A stretch of 64,000 bases of DNA. Origin: Motiliproteus sp965230185 (GTDB taxonomy: Bacteria; Pseudomonadota; Gammaproteobacteria; Pseudomonadales; Balneatricaceae). How positions within the stretch are numbered: position 1 is the stretch's first letter; every line of letters starts with the position of its first letter. Position numbers and translations under genes: made by a program. The stretch covers positions 4,402,001 through 4,466,000 of the forward strand of contig OZ245995.1 in assembly GCA_965230185.1 (NCBI GenBank), read 5' to 3'. A model generated the notes under the pieces. It made no database searches. It worked only from the letters and a program-made list of their open reading frames with translations, and was not told the origin of the DNA. Positions 1-8,836 of the stretch are shown piece by piece.

Positions 1-182
1 CCGGCCTATCGGTCGTCCGACCGGCGCTTGGTCAGGGTAGCCGATAGCTGGGTTTGTCTGTCCAGTTCCCACAGGAGCAACAAGCCCGCATTACTGGTGA
101 TATGACTTCCCTAGAACTGGGCTTCGACGGTGCGGCGGAACAGGGGTGAAAAGCGGAAGGACTGTGGTAACATTTTGCTCAT
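1..182 (-). pseudogene. IS1380-family transposase, 5' remnant with stops
   Basis: Reading the minus strand from the ATG at 182-180 gives an N-terminus of the DDE group 1 (IS1380) type: a basic start, then SHITSNAGLLLLWELDRQ, which matches the family pattern of 'iTSdaGlLLLrElD'. Two in-frame TAG codons (111-113 and 6-8) interrupt it, so it is not translatable as one protein. The gene runs off the left edge of the window. Bases 183-436, between this remnant and hdfR, hold nothing else I recognise. The assignment rests on the short conserved block only. Confidence 0.6.
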
Positions 183-436
183 GGCTGGGGCTGCATGGGA
201 ATTGTCTAGACACCAATAACCATAAGGCTTTTAGCCGTTTTTGTTTAAACCTTCATGAAAAATCCGGGTTAGCGGGATGCTCACTATCAGTTTTGGATTC
301 AAAGAAGCATCGCACAACATAGCGGGCATTAGGGGTGAAGTCAGTTTGGCCCACTGATCTCAACGATTCTGACATGTGCAGATATTTGTAGGCTGACTAC
401 AATTGTTCTTTTCCTATCGAGCTTGAACGATAGTTT

Positions 437-1312
437 TTAAGAGAGCTGCAGATTCGCTTTTGGACGCAGTTCAAGATCACATAATTTCTCAATAATCGCT
501 GACACAACTGACTTGCGCGTTACGCTCTTCGGTACCACTGCGTAAACGTTTCGGCTAGCGGACCGTGAACCACTCACCATATGCAATTTGCCATCTTCCA
601 AATAGGACGCAACCAGAGCCTTCGGTAGAAAAGCCATCCCGCCGTAAGTAATCAGAAACTCCAGAGCGATCTGGCTCTGTTCGGTATGAAGTATTGGCGC
701 AACCGGCTTCTTAAACAATTTGGCGTGCTTTAGGTTGAAGGCGGTGCCCCAGTCTACAAAAACGTAGCCGATCTCTTCCGCATCACTCAGTTTGGCACCG
801 GATTTATCACACACCAGCACCAATTCAATCTTGCCAATACGTACGGTGTCCAGCTCTGCTAGGGTAGGGGGATCGATCACCACTGCAATATCTAGGCGGC
901 CTTCGATCAGTGAGCGTGTCAACTCCAGATGGGAATTGATCTCGGTACGAATGGAAACGCTGGGAAAGTCTGATGCCAGCTGCGGCAGAATCGATTGTAG
1001 GAAGGTATCCCACAGATTGGAGATGCCGCCCATAATGAGCTGAGTTTCTTGTTGTTCGGCCACACCTACATCTTGCAGCGCTAGCTGCCACGCCGCCAGT
1101 ATGTTTTCCGCGTGTTGAATCAATCGCTCCCCGGCGGGTGTCAGCATGATGTTGTTGCGCTGGCGCGTGAACAGTGGCACCCCCATCACCTCTTCTAAGT
1201 GTTTGATGCGAAAACTTACCGCTGATTGGGTCAGGTACAAGTTCTGTGCGGCCTTACCAAAGTGGCGGGTACGGGAGACTTCGAGGAAGGTTCTGAGAAG
1301 GCCTGTATCCAT
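437..1312 (-). CDS. hdfR: LysR-family transcriptional regulator, HdfR-like
   Basis: 291 aa LysR-type DNA-binding regulator. The N-terminus (MDTGLLRTFLEVSRTRHFG, then a winged HTH over about residues 3-62) is almost the same as that of enterobacterial HdfR, a repressor of flagellar master operon genes. A LysR substrate-binding domain follows from about residue 90. Length is normal for the family (280-300 aa). It stands alone, with no divergent partner: the next gene begins more than 500 bp away. Whether it controls flagella here cannot be told from this window. HdfR is also the name commonly given to many related marine LysR proteins, so orthology is likely but not certain. Confidence 0.75.
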   Translation of the reverse strand: MDTGLLRTFLEVSRTRHFGKAAQNLYLTQSAVSFRIKHLEEVMGVPLFTRQRNNIMLTPAGERLIQHAENILAAWQLALQDVGVAEQQETQLIMGGISNLWDTFLQSILPQLASDFPSVSIRTEINSHLELTRSLIEGRLDIAVVIDPPTLAELDTVRIGKIELVLVCDKSGAKLSDAEEIGYVFVDWGTAFNLKHAKLFKKPVAPILHTEQSQIALEFLITYGGMAFLPKALVASYLEDGKLHMVSGSRSASRNVYAVVPKSVTRKSVVSAIIEKLCDLELRPKANLQLS

Positions 1313-1840
1313 AAAATTAATTGATCAAAACAATGAAAAAGCATTGTTGTACAGTACTGTGAGTTGGGCTAATAATCCACAAAAAGATAGATGACCAGAT
1401 TGTAAGCAAAAGGAGTGAACGTGTGCCACCTCTTTGATAAGCCAGTGGCACGCCGTGGTTCAGGCTGAGTACTGGTGGGCCCAAAGCATTATGTTGAAAA
1501 ACAAATTTGGCCCCGTTCATACAGAGTGACCAAGAATAGAGTTGGTGATTCCTAGAAGCCATGAATGGCGTTATCTATAATTATTTTGGCTAGATTTAGA
1601 GACAAACAGTCAGTCAAATAAATATAGACAATCAAGCTGCTCTATGCAGTGTATTGATCAGTTGGACTTTTGTGAAGCTACCTGATGCTGGGTTAACGTT
1701 TAACACCAAAACCATCCGAAAAAGCAGCTAAAAGAGCCGATTGGTATCTTTTATTTAGCTGCTTTTTTGTACTTAAATTTTGACCATTAGATACTCTAAT
1801 CGAAATTAGGCTAGCTAGTTGGCTAGCTCGGAGCAGTGGC
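1313..1840. other. Intergenic region between hdfR and the ATP-grasp gene
   Basis: No convincing gene in about 530 bp. The stretch is AT-rich in its middle part and contains one clear hairpin with a T-tract (listed separately at 1719-1768). The promoter of hdfR should lie in the first 150 bp on the minus strand, and that of the ATP-grasp gene in the last 80 bp on the plus strand, but I see no strong consensus boxes. Confidence 0.5.
1719..1768 (+). terminator. Hairpin with T-tract
   Basis: AAAAAGCAGCTAAA (1719-1732) and its complement TTTAGCTGCTTTTT (from 1754) form a 14-bp stem with a 21-nt loop, followed by a short T run. It looks like a rho-independent terminator or attenuator ahead of the gene that starts at 1841. 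Because of the A-tract on the other side it could work in both directions. No upstream plus-strand gene is visible that would need it. Confidence 0.55.
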
Positions 1841-2878
1841 TTGAAAATTTGCTTTTTAATGTATCCATGGGAACGGATTTCTCCTGAGACCGACACGACT
1901 TTGCGCTTGATTCATGAAGCTGCGTCCCGTTGGCATACCGTTGCGATTACTACGCCGAACAGTCTGACAGTGCGTGATAGCGTGGCACATGCGTTTTGTA
2001 ACGTCTTGAAAAAGAGGGATAAGCTGACCAGAAACATCCCTTCGTTTTATCGTCGGGCTGAGTTTAAGCGCTGCAAACTACCACTGGCGGGTTTTGACGC
2101 TATCATCATGCGAGCTAATCCTCCACTAGACACGGTGGCCCTGAACTTTCTGGATTCAGTTCGCAACGATACTTTCATCATGAACGATATCGATGGTCTG
2201 CGCATTGCCAACAACAAACTATATCCAGCCTCATTCAGTGGCGAAGCCAGTCGGTTTATCCCTGCAACGTATGTATCAAAAAACCGTGAGTATCTGGAGC
2301 AGGTGCTGCGTGATTCACCTACCGGCAAGATGATTATGAAGCCGCTCAATGGCTTCGGTGGTCAGGGCGTAATAGTCATCGAGAAAAATGCGCGCCAGAA
2401 CTTTCGTTCGTTGCTCGATTTCTACATAGGCTCTGACGACGAGAGCAACTACGTCATTCTGCAGGAATACGTGACCGGTGCTGAACAAGGTGATGTGCGC
2501 ATTCTGATGCTGAATGGTGAATCGATTGGTGCAATGCGCCGTGTGCCGTCCGGTGACGAGGTGCGATCCAATATTCACGCTGGCGGCAAAGAGGTGAAAC
2601 ATCAATTAACCAAAGAAGAGAAAGAGCTGTGCCGTGCCATTGGACCGCAGCTGGTGCGTGATGGGCTCTATTTTGTGGGGTTGGATGTGATAAACGGCAA
2701 GTTAATTGAAGTGAACGTGCTGAGCCCGGGCGGTATTACCCGAATCAACCGTCTTAACCGGGTAAGACTACAGCCTTTGGTGATCGACTTCATAGAGAAC
2801 GTGGTATCGGCAAAGGAGCTGGTGATAGAACGAAAGAGCACGTTCCGTAAGGTAATTGAAGATGCAGAAGCTATCTGA
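1841..2878 (+). CDS. ATP-grasp ligase, glutathione-synthetase-like
   Basis: 345 aa protein of the GshB/RimK ATP-grasp superfamily. Visible motifs are the glycine-rich ATP loop (PLNGFGGQGV, about residues 167-176), the substrate block with QEYV and DVRI, and the metal-binding end EVNVLSPGG, equivalent to the EINVTSPTG signature of glutathione synthetase. The start is a TTG at 1841 with GGAG about 8 nt upstream; the protein then begins KICFLMYPWER. No gshA lies nearby and the next gene overlaps it by 17 nt, encoding a hydrolase/peptidase fusion. This argues for a dedicated peptide or amide-bond ligase rather than the housekeeping glutathione enzyme. Family is firm; substrate is unknown. Confidence 0.8.
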   Translation: MKICFLMYPWERISPETDTTLRLIHEAASRWHTVAITTPNSLTVRDSVAHAFCNVLKKRDKLTRNIPSFYRRAEFKRCKLPLAGFDAIIMRANPPLDTVALNFLDSVRNDTFIMNDIDGLRIANNKLYPASFSGEASRFIPATYVSKNREYLEQVLRDSPTGKMIMKPLNGFGGQGVIVIEKNARQNFRSLLDFYIGSDDESNYVILQEYVTGAEQGDVRILMLNGESIGAMRRVPSGDEVRSNIHAGGKEVKHQLTKEEKELCRAIGPQLVRDGLYFVGLDVINGKLIEVNVLSPGGITRINRLNRVRLQPLVIDFIENVVSAKELVIERKSTFRKVIEDAEAI

Positions 2879-4907
2879 GCGCCGTATTCTGGAGTTGATA
2901 GCAGCCGGTGAAAAATTCGAGTGCGAATCCGAGGACGGATCGTTCAGCCTAAAGATTGAGGACTATACACCTGCTATCTGTACAGCGTTGCATAACGGAC
3001 ATCGTTTCCGCAGTTCTCTGGAGAGTTACTGTGCATTAAATGAAGAGGAGCGCCTGTACGAGGAAGATCCATTCACAGCAGAACTGATTGACGCCATGCC
3101 GATCACTCTGATCGGACGGGACTCGCGTTACGAGTACGACCTCAACCGTCCAGTATCAACCTGTATTTACAAGAAGGCCTGGGGGAAAAAAGTATGGGTT
3201 AGGCCGCTGTCATCAGCCCAGCGTAAGTTGAGTGTATCCAAGCATAAGGCATTTTATACCGTGCTGGATGAGCTGGTGGCCCACTTGGAGGAGCGCTTCG
3301 GTGCCTGTGTGGTGTTTGACTTACACTCCTATAACCACCGTCGGTTGGATGGTGACCCGCCCACGTTTAACTTGGGCACCGAGCAGGTCGACCTCGATCG
3401 CTGGGGACCGATCGTCGAGCGATTCAAGCACGGTTTGGGCAATATGGCTCTAACCAATACGCTGGTGCGGGCCGCTTACAACGAAGTGTTTTATGGTCGG
3501 GGATACCTGATCGCCCATGTAAACAGCCGCTTCGAAAATACGTTAGTACTGCCGTGCGAAGTGAAAAAGGTGTTTATGGACGAGCTGACTGGAGAGCCCT
3601 ACCGCTTACTTCTTAACGAGCTGAAAGAGAAGATGAAACACTGCCTAACTGACACAGGGGCGTTTTTTTCCCGGCGACATACACGCAAATCACGTACCCG
3701 CCGCTTAGACATGCTCTCGTCGCAGCTCGACCCGACAATTATTGGGGTGGATCGTGAGCTTTACCGATTGGCGCGAGGTATGGAGACGCTTCACTACATA
3801 AACCCCGTTAACATTCAGCAGGAGAAAAAGCGCTTTTTCTCACGGAAGGGTAAGTATCAACCGGAGTTCAAATACAAGCCACTGGCGATTGATCCCTATG
3901 CATTTCGCGAAAAACTCTACCGTCTGTCTGTGGACAAAATTCGCGACCCTGGCATACAGCAAATGTACTGCCAAGTGATCGACGGGCTTTCCAGTAAGAT
4001 TGACCTGTTGGTGAGTACGGGCAGTCCGCAATTCGTGTACAGCTCTTTGAAATACTACGGCGAGCCCAGCCTAGAGGATGAGGCTAATGCGCGTTTCCTG
4101 CTGCATGCTGCTTCCCATGGACCAGAGTCGGAGGTACAGATCAGCGCGGACCAAGCATCGGAGTACTTCCGTCAGTGTGCCAGCGACTGGGGTATGGAGT
4201 GCAAGGTAGAGCTATCAGGGAAGTTGGTTGCGTCAGCCATGGTGTCTAACAGCAAACGCACGTTATACGTGAACAAACACGCCCGCTTTACGGAAACTGA
4301 GATGGCGGCACTGACCCACCATGAGCTGGGGGTGCACATGGCGACCACGCTGAACGCAACGATGCAGCCGTTAAAGGTGTTCTCGCTTGGTTTACCGGGC
4401 AATACCATGACTCAAGAAGGACTTGCCATCCTGAACGAATACCACAGTGGCAACATGTGCTTGCAGCGCTTGAAAGAATTGGCATTACGTGTGTTGGCAG
4501 TGAAGGAAATGTTGAAATACGGTGACTTCCGCCATACCTACGGCTACCTGCTTGAGGACATGCAATTATCAACTGACGAAGCGTTCAAACTTGCCGTGCG
4601 GGTGCACCGTAGTGGAGGTTTTACTAAGGATTACCTCTACCTACGTGGAGTTAGTGAGGCGCTACGCCGGCATTGGAGCGGTGATATCAGCAGCCTCTAT
4701 GTGGGTAAAACCGGGTTTGACTATCTGCCGCTACTGGATGAATTGATCGCGCGAGAGATAATCCGACGCCCGATATACGTGCCGGAAGTTTTGAGCCAAC
4801 CTGAGCCGGTTTCAGACATCCTGAATTATCTGGTTTCATCCATCAAACCAACTACTCCTATTGCGTTGATGGGGAATTCAGCCAATCAACAAAAAGCTAT
4901 TGCCTGA
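2862..4907 (+). CDS. N-formylglutamate amidohydrolase-like domain fused to DUF1704 (QEGLA) metallopeptidase
   Basis: About 681 aa. The first third (roughly residues 50-270) resembles the N-formylglutamate amidohydrolase fold, with the DLHSYNHRR motif and a later HVNSRFENT block. The second half is the DUF1704 'flavohemoglobin expression-modulating QEGLA' family, with an HExxxH zinc site (HHELGVH) followed by TQEGLAILNEY. That family is related to eukaryotic MATCAP tyrosine carboxypeptidases. I place the start at the ATG at 2862, not the upstream in-frame TTG at 2856. It overlaps the ATP-grasp gene, so the two are surely co-translated. A ligase paired with an amidohydrolase and a carboxypeptidase-like enzyme suggests making and trimming a small peptide or a protein tail; that is inference. 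Confidence 0.75.
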   Translation: MQKLSERRILELIAAGEKFECESEDGSFSLKIEDYTPAICTALHNGHRFRSSLESYCALNEEERLYEEDPFTAELIDAMPITLIGRDSRYEYDLNRPVSTCIYKKAWGKKVWVRPLSSAQRKLSVSKHKAFYTVLDELVAHLEERFGACVVFDLHSYNHRRLDGDPPTFNLGTEQVDLDRWGPIVERFKHGLGNMALTNTLVRAAYNEVFYGRGYLIAHVNSRFENTLVLPCEVKKVFMDELTGEPYRLLLNELKEKMKHCLTDTGAFFSRRHTRKSRTRRLDMLSSQLDPTIIGVDRELYRLARGMETLHYINPVNIQQEKKRFFSRKGKYQPEFKYKPLAIDPYAFREKLYRLSVDKIRDPGIQQMYCQVIDGLSSKIDLLVSTGSPQFVYSSLKYYGEPSLEDEANARFLLHAASHGPESEVQISADQASEYFRQCASDWGMECKVELSGKLVASAMVSNSKRTLYVNKHARFTETEMAALTHHELGVHMATTLNATMQPLKVFSLGLPGNTMTQEGLAILNEYHSGNMCLQRLKELALRVLAVKEMLKYGDFRHTYGYLLEDMQLSTDEAFKLAVRVHRSGGFTKDYLYLRGVSEALRRHWSGDISSLYVGKTGFDYLPLLDELIAREIIRRPIYVPEVLSQPEPVSDILNYLVSSIKPTTPIALMGNSANQQKAIA

Positions 4908-4988
4908 GGTGCTTTCGGAGTCGCGGTTAAGCCATTGAGCCACCATGAATTTTTCCTTGTTGTTTATATATTCGATGAGAGTCGAGAG

Positions 4989-5258
4989 ATGAGCAAATTA
5001 GATTTTGAAGACTATTTGTCTGACTATGACGTATGGTCTGAAGACTGTTCAAAGCAGAAAGGATTACGTCGTAAAAACCAGACCAGCCGCGACGAAAACA
5101 ATGACAATTCCTGGGGCGAGGATGAAAGCGAACCTTCGCAAAGTAAGAGACGCAGATCAAGAGATCGTCGACGTGATATTGAAGACCGCCTTGAACGCCG
5201 TCGTTTAGAACGAGAGATATACGACAACTATGAATATGTAGACTTCTTGAGGGAGTAA
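4989..5258 (+). CDS. Small highly charged protein, PA3496-like
   Basis: 89 aa starting at ATG 4989 (MSKLDFEDYLSDYD), which has a purine-rich stretch just upstream; an in-frame ATG-like start further up (4935) gives a hydrophobic leader that looks spurious. The protein is acidic at the start and then very rich in Arg and Glu, ending with RRDIEDRLERRRLEREIYD, a pattern shared with small 'PA3496 family' proteins annotated as putative envelope-integrity factors in pseudomonads. It has no membrane segment. It lies 80 bp downstream of the DUF1704 gene and could share its transcript. The family match is from memory of the C-terminal pattern only. Confidence 0.55.
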   Translation: MSKLDFEDYLSDYDVWSEDCSKQKGLRRKNQTSRDENNDNSWGEDESEPSQSKRRRSRDRRRDIEDRLERRRLEREIYDNYEYVDFLRE

Positions 5259-5652
5259 CGGACGTCTCCGCGGAAGAGGGCTGCTCACGCGATCATGCTG
5301 TATACACCGGCATTGAGAGGAGACGAAAATGGGAAATCTCCCCTGATGGATCAGCGGGAGCATTTGATCAGAAACTTACGGTTTCGAACTCAGCCAACAA
5401 GCCATAACCGTAAATTCCTGCTCATTTGTTCTGGTCCAAATGGTCAAATTTGACCTGACAGACAGTGTCAGATCAATTCACGTCAATGCCCTAAGCCGAT
5501 CTCAGGGTGGGGATGGGGTGGGATGGGAGACAGTCTCGACATACTTCAGGCATTCAACCTGCTATGCCAAATCATCTGACAGCCACCTTGAGCACTTTTC
5601 TGCTGTTAGGGGCGATGATAAAAACTGGTCCCTGCTAACGTTATCTACAACC
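5259..5652. other. Intergenic region upstream of the merR-type gene
   Basis: No gene recognised. Open frames here have no family resemblance and poor start signals. The right end leads into the MerR-type promoter at 5653-5684. Confidence 0.45.
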
Positions 5653-5702
5653 TTGACCTTTGACCTACCTCCAAGGTTTATACTTGAGCTGCAAGGTAGG
5701 TC
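5653..5702 (+). promoter_or_regulatory. MerR-type promoter with 20-bp spacer and nested dyads
   Basis: TTGACC (5653-5658) and TATACT (5679-5684) are separated by 20 bp, the over-long spacer typical of promoters activated by MerR-family proteins. Within the spacer ACCTT (5656-5660) and AAGGT (5673-5677) form the usual dyad. A second, longer inverted repeat, GACCTACCT (5662-5670) and AGGTAGGTC (5694-5702), runs across the -10 box to the ribosome-binding site. The gene start follows at 5708, so the regulator controls its own operon. Confidence 0.75.
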
Positions 5703-5707
5703 ATGCA

Positions 5708-6121
5708 ATGAAGCTCATCACTATTGGAAAGTTATCTGCTGCTAGTGGCCTTTCGGCTGACGCGATTAGGTTTTACGAAAAACAGGGGTTGATTGCCCCC
5801 GTTGGTCGCACTGAAAGTGGCTATCGTCAATATGACTCCAAGTCTTTGGAGCGTATCGAATTCATCGCTCACGCTAAGGAGGTCGGCTTTACGCTGGATG
5901 AAATCCATCAGTTGCTCTTGTTGCAAGAAGATCCAACTGGCTCTTGCGCTGAGGTCAAAGAGCATGGCCGTCAAAAAATCGAAGAAATCAATCGAAAGCT
6001 CGTCGTATTAACACGGATGAAGATCTCTCTAACAGAGCTGGTGAACAGATGCAGCGGCGAGGGGCCAAGCAGCGAATGCCCTATTCTGGATGGGTTGAAT
6101 AAGCGTGATGCGAGCAGCTGA
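5708..6121 (+). CDS. MerR-family metal-responsive regulator
   Basis: 137 aa. The N-terminal MerR helix-turn-helix (TIGKLSAASGLSADAIRFYE) is followed by the coiled dimerization helix. Three cysteines, Cys80, Cys115 and Cys124, match the metal-binding triad of MerR (C82, C117, C126) in position and in the nine-residue spacing of the last pair; PbrR and CadR proteins use a similar triad. The start at ATG 5708 follows a GGTAGG-type site and the MerR-type promoter. Downstream are a CxxC thioredoxin-like gene and a broken MerC-like gene, so Hg(II) is the most likely effector, with Cd/Pb/Zn as alternatives. Confidence 0.8.
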   Translation: MKLITIGKLSAASGLSADAIRFYEKQGLIAPVGRTESGYRQYDSKSLERIEFIAHAKEVGFTLDEIHQLLLLQEDPTGSCAEVKEHGRQKIEEINRKLVVLTRMKISLTELVNRCSGEGPSSECPILDGLNKRDASS

Positions 6122-6156
6122 TTGAATTAGTGATTAAATATCTGGGGGGGGCGACT

Positions 6157-6426
6157 ATGGCTACCCAACGTAAAGTGGAAATCTTCAGTGCGGGCTGTGC
6201 CGTTTGCAGTGACGTTATTGAAGAAGTGAAACAAATGGCCTGTTCCTATTGTGAGATCACCGTCGTGGATATGCACGATGATGATGTTGCCAAGCGTGCT
6301 AAAGCTCTGGGTATCAAGTCTGTACCAGCCGTTGTTGTCGATGGGAAGTTAGCTGCTTGTTGTGCCAATCGAGGTATCGATAGGTCGGTTCTAGAAGCTG
6401 CTGGAATCGGAAAACCAATCAAGTAG
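6157..6426 (+). CDS. Thioredoxin-like CxxC protein of the metal operon
   Basis: 89 aa with a thioredoxin/glutaredoxin fold. The redox pair is C14-A-V-C17 near the N-terminus, the cis-proline region is KSVPAVVVDG, and extra cysteines (ACSYC and AACC) may bind metal. Start ATG 6157 follows a G-rich ribosome-binding site; an upstream in-frame ATG at 6130 is less likely. It is 35 bp downstream of the merR-type gene and probably co-transcribed. Proteins of this kind commonly sit in mercury or arsenic operons; the exact role is not established. Confidence 0.7.
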   Translation: MATQRKVEIFSAGCAVCSDVIEEVKQMACSYCEITVVDMHDDDVAKRAKALGIKSVPAVVVDGKLAACCANRGIDRSVLEAAGIGKPIK

Positions 6427-6458
6427 CTGCTCTCACCTGCTAATGTGTGGGGGATTAA

Positions 6459-6782
6459 ATGGGGCGTTTGCAAAGAAAGCTTGAAAAAATCGGAGTGACA
6501 GGCTCGTTGTTTGCGGCAGCAGCCGACCAATTTTCTTTCCCAAGCTGGCCGCAATTGGGGCCATTGTTGGCATGGGGGCTCTTGCCCCGTTTGAAATCTA
6601 TTTCTTCTGGGGCGCTCAGGTTTTTGTGCTGCTCACAGTGGTCGGTCAGGCCATCGCATTTAGGCAATTGAAGAACGACGCTCTCCTATGTTGCGCTAGC
6701 GGGCATTGCCTTCAGCGGCTTCTGGATGCTTATAGCTGATCGGAGAGTTTCAGCATGTCACGTTAAGGCAGGATGTCGTTAG
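6459..6782 (+). pseudogene. MerC-like mercury transporter, broken by two compensating frameshifts
   Basis: The reading begins GRLQRKLEKIGVTGSLFAA, shifts frame near 6500-6540, continues as FPKLAAIGAIVGMGALAPFE and a hydrophobic stretch, then shifts back near 6680 to SYVALAGIAFSGFWMLIADR and stops at 6780-6782. Joined, this is a MerC-type inner-membrane protein. The CPxC metal motif expected before FPKLAAIG reads RPIF, so both key cysteines are lost as well. The gene is therefore dead even if the shifts were sequencing errors. It sits between the thioredoxin-like gene and a Cys-rich gene. Confidence 0.7.
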
Positions 6783-6788
6783 TCAAAA

Positions 6789-7016
6789 ATGAACAAGATA
6801 AACTTAAAATCGACCATCACCTGTCCCAAGTGTGGTCATTCAAAAACTGAAGAAATGCCCACCGATGCATGCCAGTGGTTTTACGAATGTGAAGGGTGCG
6901 GCGCGTTGCTCAGGCCCTTGCACCGAGACTGCTATGTTTACTGTTCATACGGTACAGTTCCCTGCCCACCAATACAGGAAGGAACAAGCTGTTGTTCATC
7001 CATTTCCCTAGGATAG
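6789..7016 (+). CDS. Small Cys-rich protein (GDCCxxC-type)
   Basis: 75 aa. An N-terminal zinc-ribbon-like half (CPKCGHSK, then CEGCGALL) is followed by DCYVYCSYGTVPCPPIQ, which corresponds to the GDCCVFCSYGxVPCPPIQ signature of small proteins that travel with mercury and other metal-resistance genes. In this copy the first motif cysteine pair reads DCY rather than DCC. It is the last gene of the merR operon remnant. Function is unknown; metal binding is likely from the ten cysteines. Confidence 0.7.
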   Translation: MNKINLKSTITCPKCGHSKTEEMPTDACQWFYECEGCGALLRPLHRDCYVYCSYGTVPCPPIQEGTSCCSSISLG

Positions 7017-7098
7017 ATAGCTCAATTTCGCAGAAAATATTGCCTGGAGGTTTTTGCCCTGGACGTAATAAACTGAGATAGGTGGGGGTTAATCTGAT

Positions 7099-8836
7099 TT
7101 ATTCAGACAATACTGCGGGGCATTCTCTGAAATTCCTATATTGACAATTCTGACAACGGGTTGGATTTAGTTTGGCTATACCGTTACTGAGTGCGGATTC
7201 AGGTGAGTTATAGAAATGCTCTTTGCCCAGTTTATCCAGGTATCCAATCTTATCCAGGTCATCCATGACTGTCCCTTTGAATGAGCTGAGCATCAAGCCG
7301 CCACCCCGTTTTCTCAGTCGATTGGATTCTTGGATCAGCATCTCCGCCCCGGCAACATCCACAAAATTGATTCCTTTCCCAACGATCAGTAGAAATTTAG
7401 CATCGCTTTTCTCATCAGTTAGCTGACGCATTCTTTGCTGAATATGATCGATGGCACCAAAGAACAGCGAGCCATCGACACGGGTGATTTTTAGCTGTGG
7501 GCATTGCGCTAAATCGTAACGGGATGTGCTTTTTATTGGCCGGTGGCTTTGATTCTGTATGGGAGCGACTTCCATGACGGTTGGTCGAGAGGTTCGTCTC
7601 AGATAGAACGTCAGTGACAGGAAGACACCGACATAAATAGCAAACTCCAGCTCAATGAAAAGCGTCGACAGGAGTGTCACTAATAAAACCGAGGCTTCAC
7701 TCCTGTTTGACCTGAGGATTTGACTGATATGGTGAAAATCAACCAGGTTCCAGGCGATTAACAGAATGGCCCCGGCCATCGCAGGCAAGGGAAGGTAGGC
7801 TGTCATGTCCGGAATCAACACCAAGATGACGGCCAGAATCACCGCCGCAAAGATGGCTGCCATGGGCGTTTTGGCCCCCGCATCGTAGTTCGCGCCAGAG
7901 CGAGTGAACGAGCCGGAACCAGCGTAACACGATAGAAAACTGCCGACGATGTTGGAAAGGCCTTGCCCTATAAATTCTTGATTGCCATTGATCTGTTGCT
8001 GTGAGCGTATGGCGATAGCACGGGCAATAGAAACGGCTTCTATCAGCCCGAGAAGCGCCACGGCAAAGGCGCCTGAGGCAAGCGATTGAATCGTATCTGC
8101 GGAAAGATCGGGCAGTGAAACAGGGGGAAGCGTGCCAGGCAGTGCACCGACCAGCGCTACGCCGTTGCTGGCTCCATCCATAGCAAGACAGCCGAGGCTA
8201 CCCACAAGCATTCCGATCAGCAGATGTGGCAGCTTTTTGTTGATTTTTCTGACTAGCAGGGCCGACGTCAGGGTCAATGCGCCGACAATCAGGGAGTAGA
8301 GGTTGGTGTCGCCAATTTGACTGAGCAGTTGGCCAACCCCTTCTGCAAATGAGAGGCCGCTGGGTACGACAGCTCCGAACAAATGTTTGAGTTGGCTGGT
8401 AGCGATTAGGACCGCGGCCCCTGCAGTAAAGCCGATCACCACCGTATGGGAAATGAAATTTACCAGTGTTCCCATCCTGAAAATTCCCAGCGCCAGCTGT
8501 ATTAGGCCTGCAAGCAAAGTAATAGTGAGTACTGCACCGATATACTGAGTTTGATCCAGTTCACCGATGCCGCTCGCGACACTCATCACTACTATGGATA
8601 TGGCTGCGGTCGGGCCAGAGATGAGATGACGAGAGGAGCCAAACAGAGCGGCGATAATCGGTGTAACAATTGCCGTGTATAGGCCATATTCTGGAGGAAG
8701 CCCCGCGATAAACGCATAGGCTACCCCTTGCGGAAGTACGATCACCGCACCGGTTATCCCAGCGATCAGGTCATCGAGCAGGCGCTGCTTGTTGAGATTC
8801 TGTCCCCAGACTAGGAACGGCAGCCCACTGCTTCAT
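7099..8836 (-). CDS. SulP-family anion transporter with STAS domain; frameshift near the start
   Basis: SulP (SLC26-like) permease: multiple membrane segments with the VLPQGVAYAFIAGLPPEYG signature, followed by a cytosolic STAS domain (about the last 130 residues) and a Cys-containing tail. The longest open frame begins with a GTG at 8745, inside the first membrane helix. The true start is evidently the ATG at 8836, which has a GCAGGAGAA ribosome-binding site: MKQW, then an extra G (CCC instead of CC at 8824-8826 on the plus strand), then LPFLVWGQNLNK and on in frame. One inserted base thus breaks the gene at codon 5. Substrate (sulfate, bicarbonate or other) cannot be told. Confidence 0.8.
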
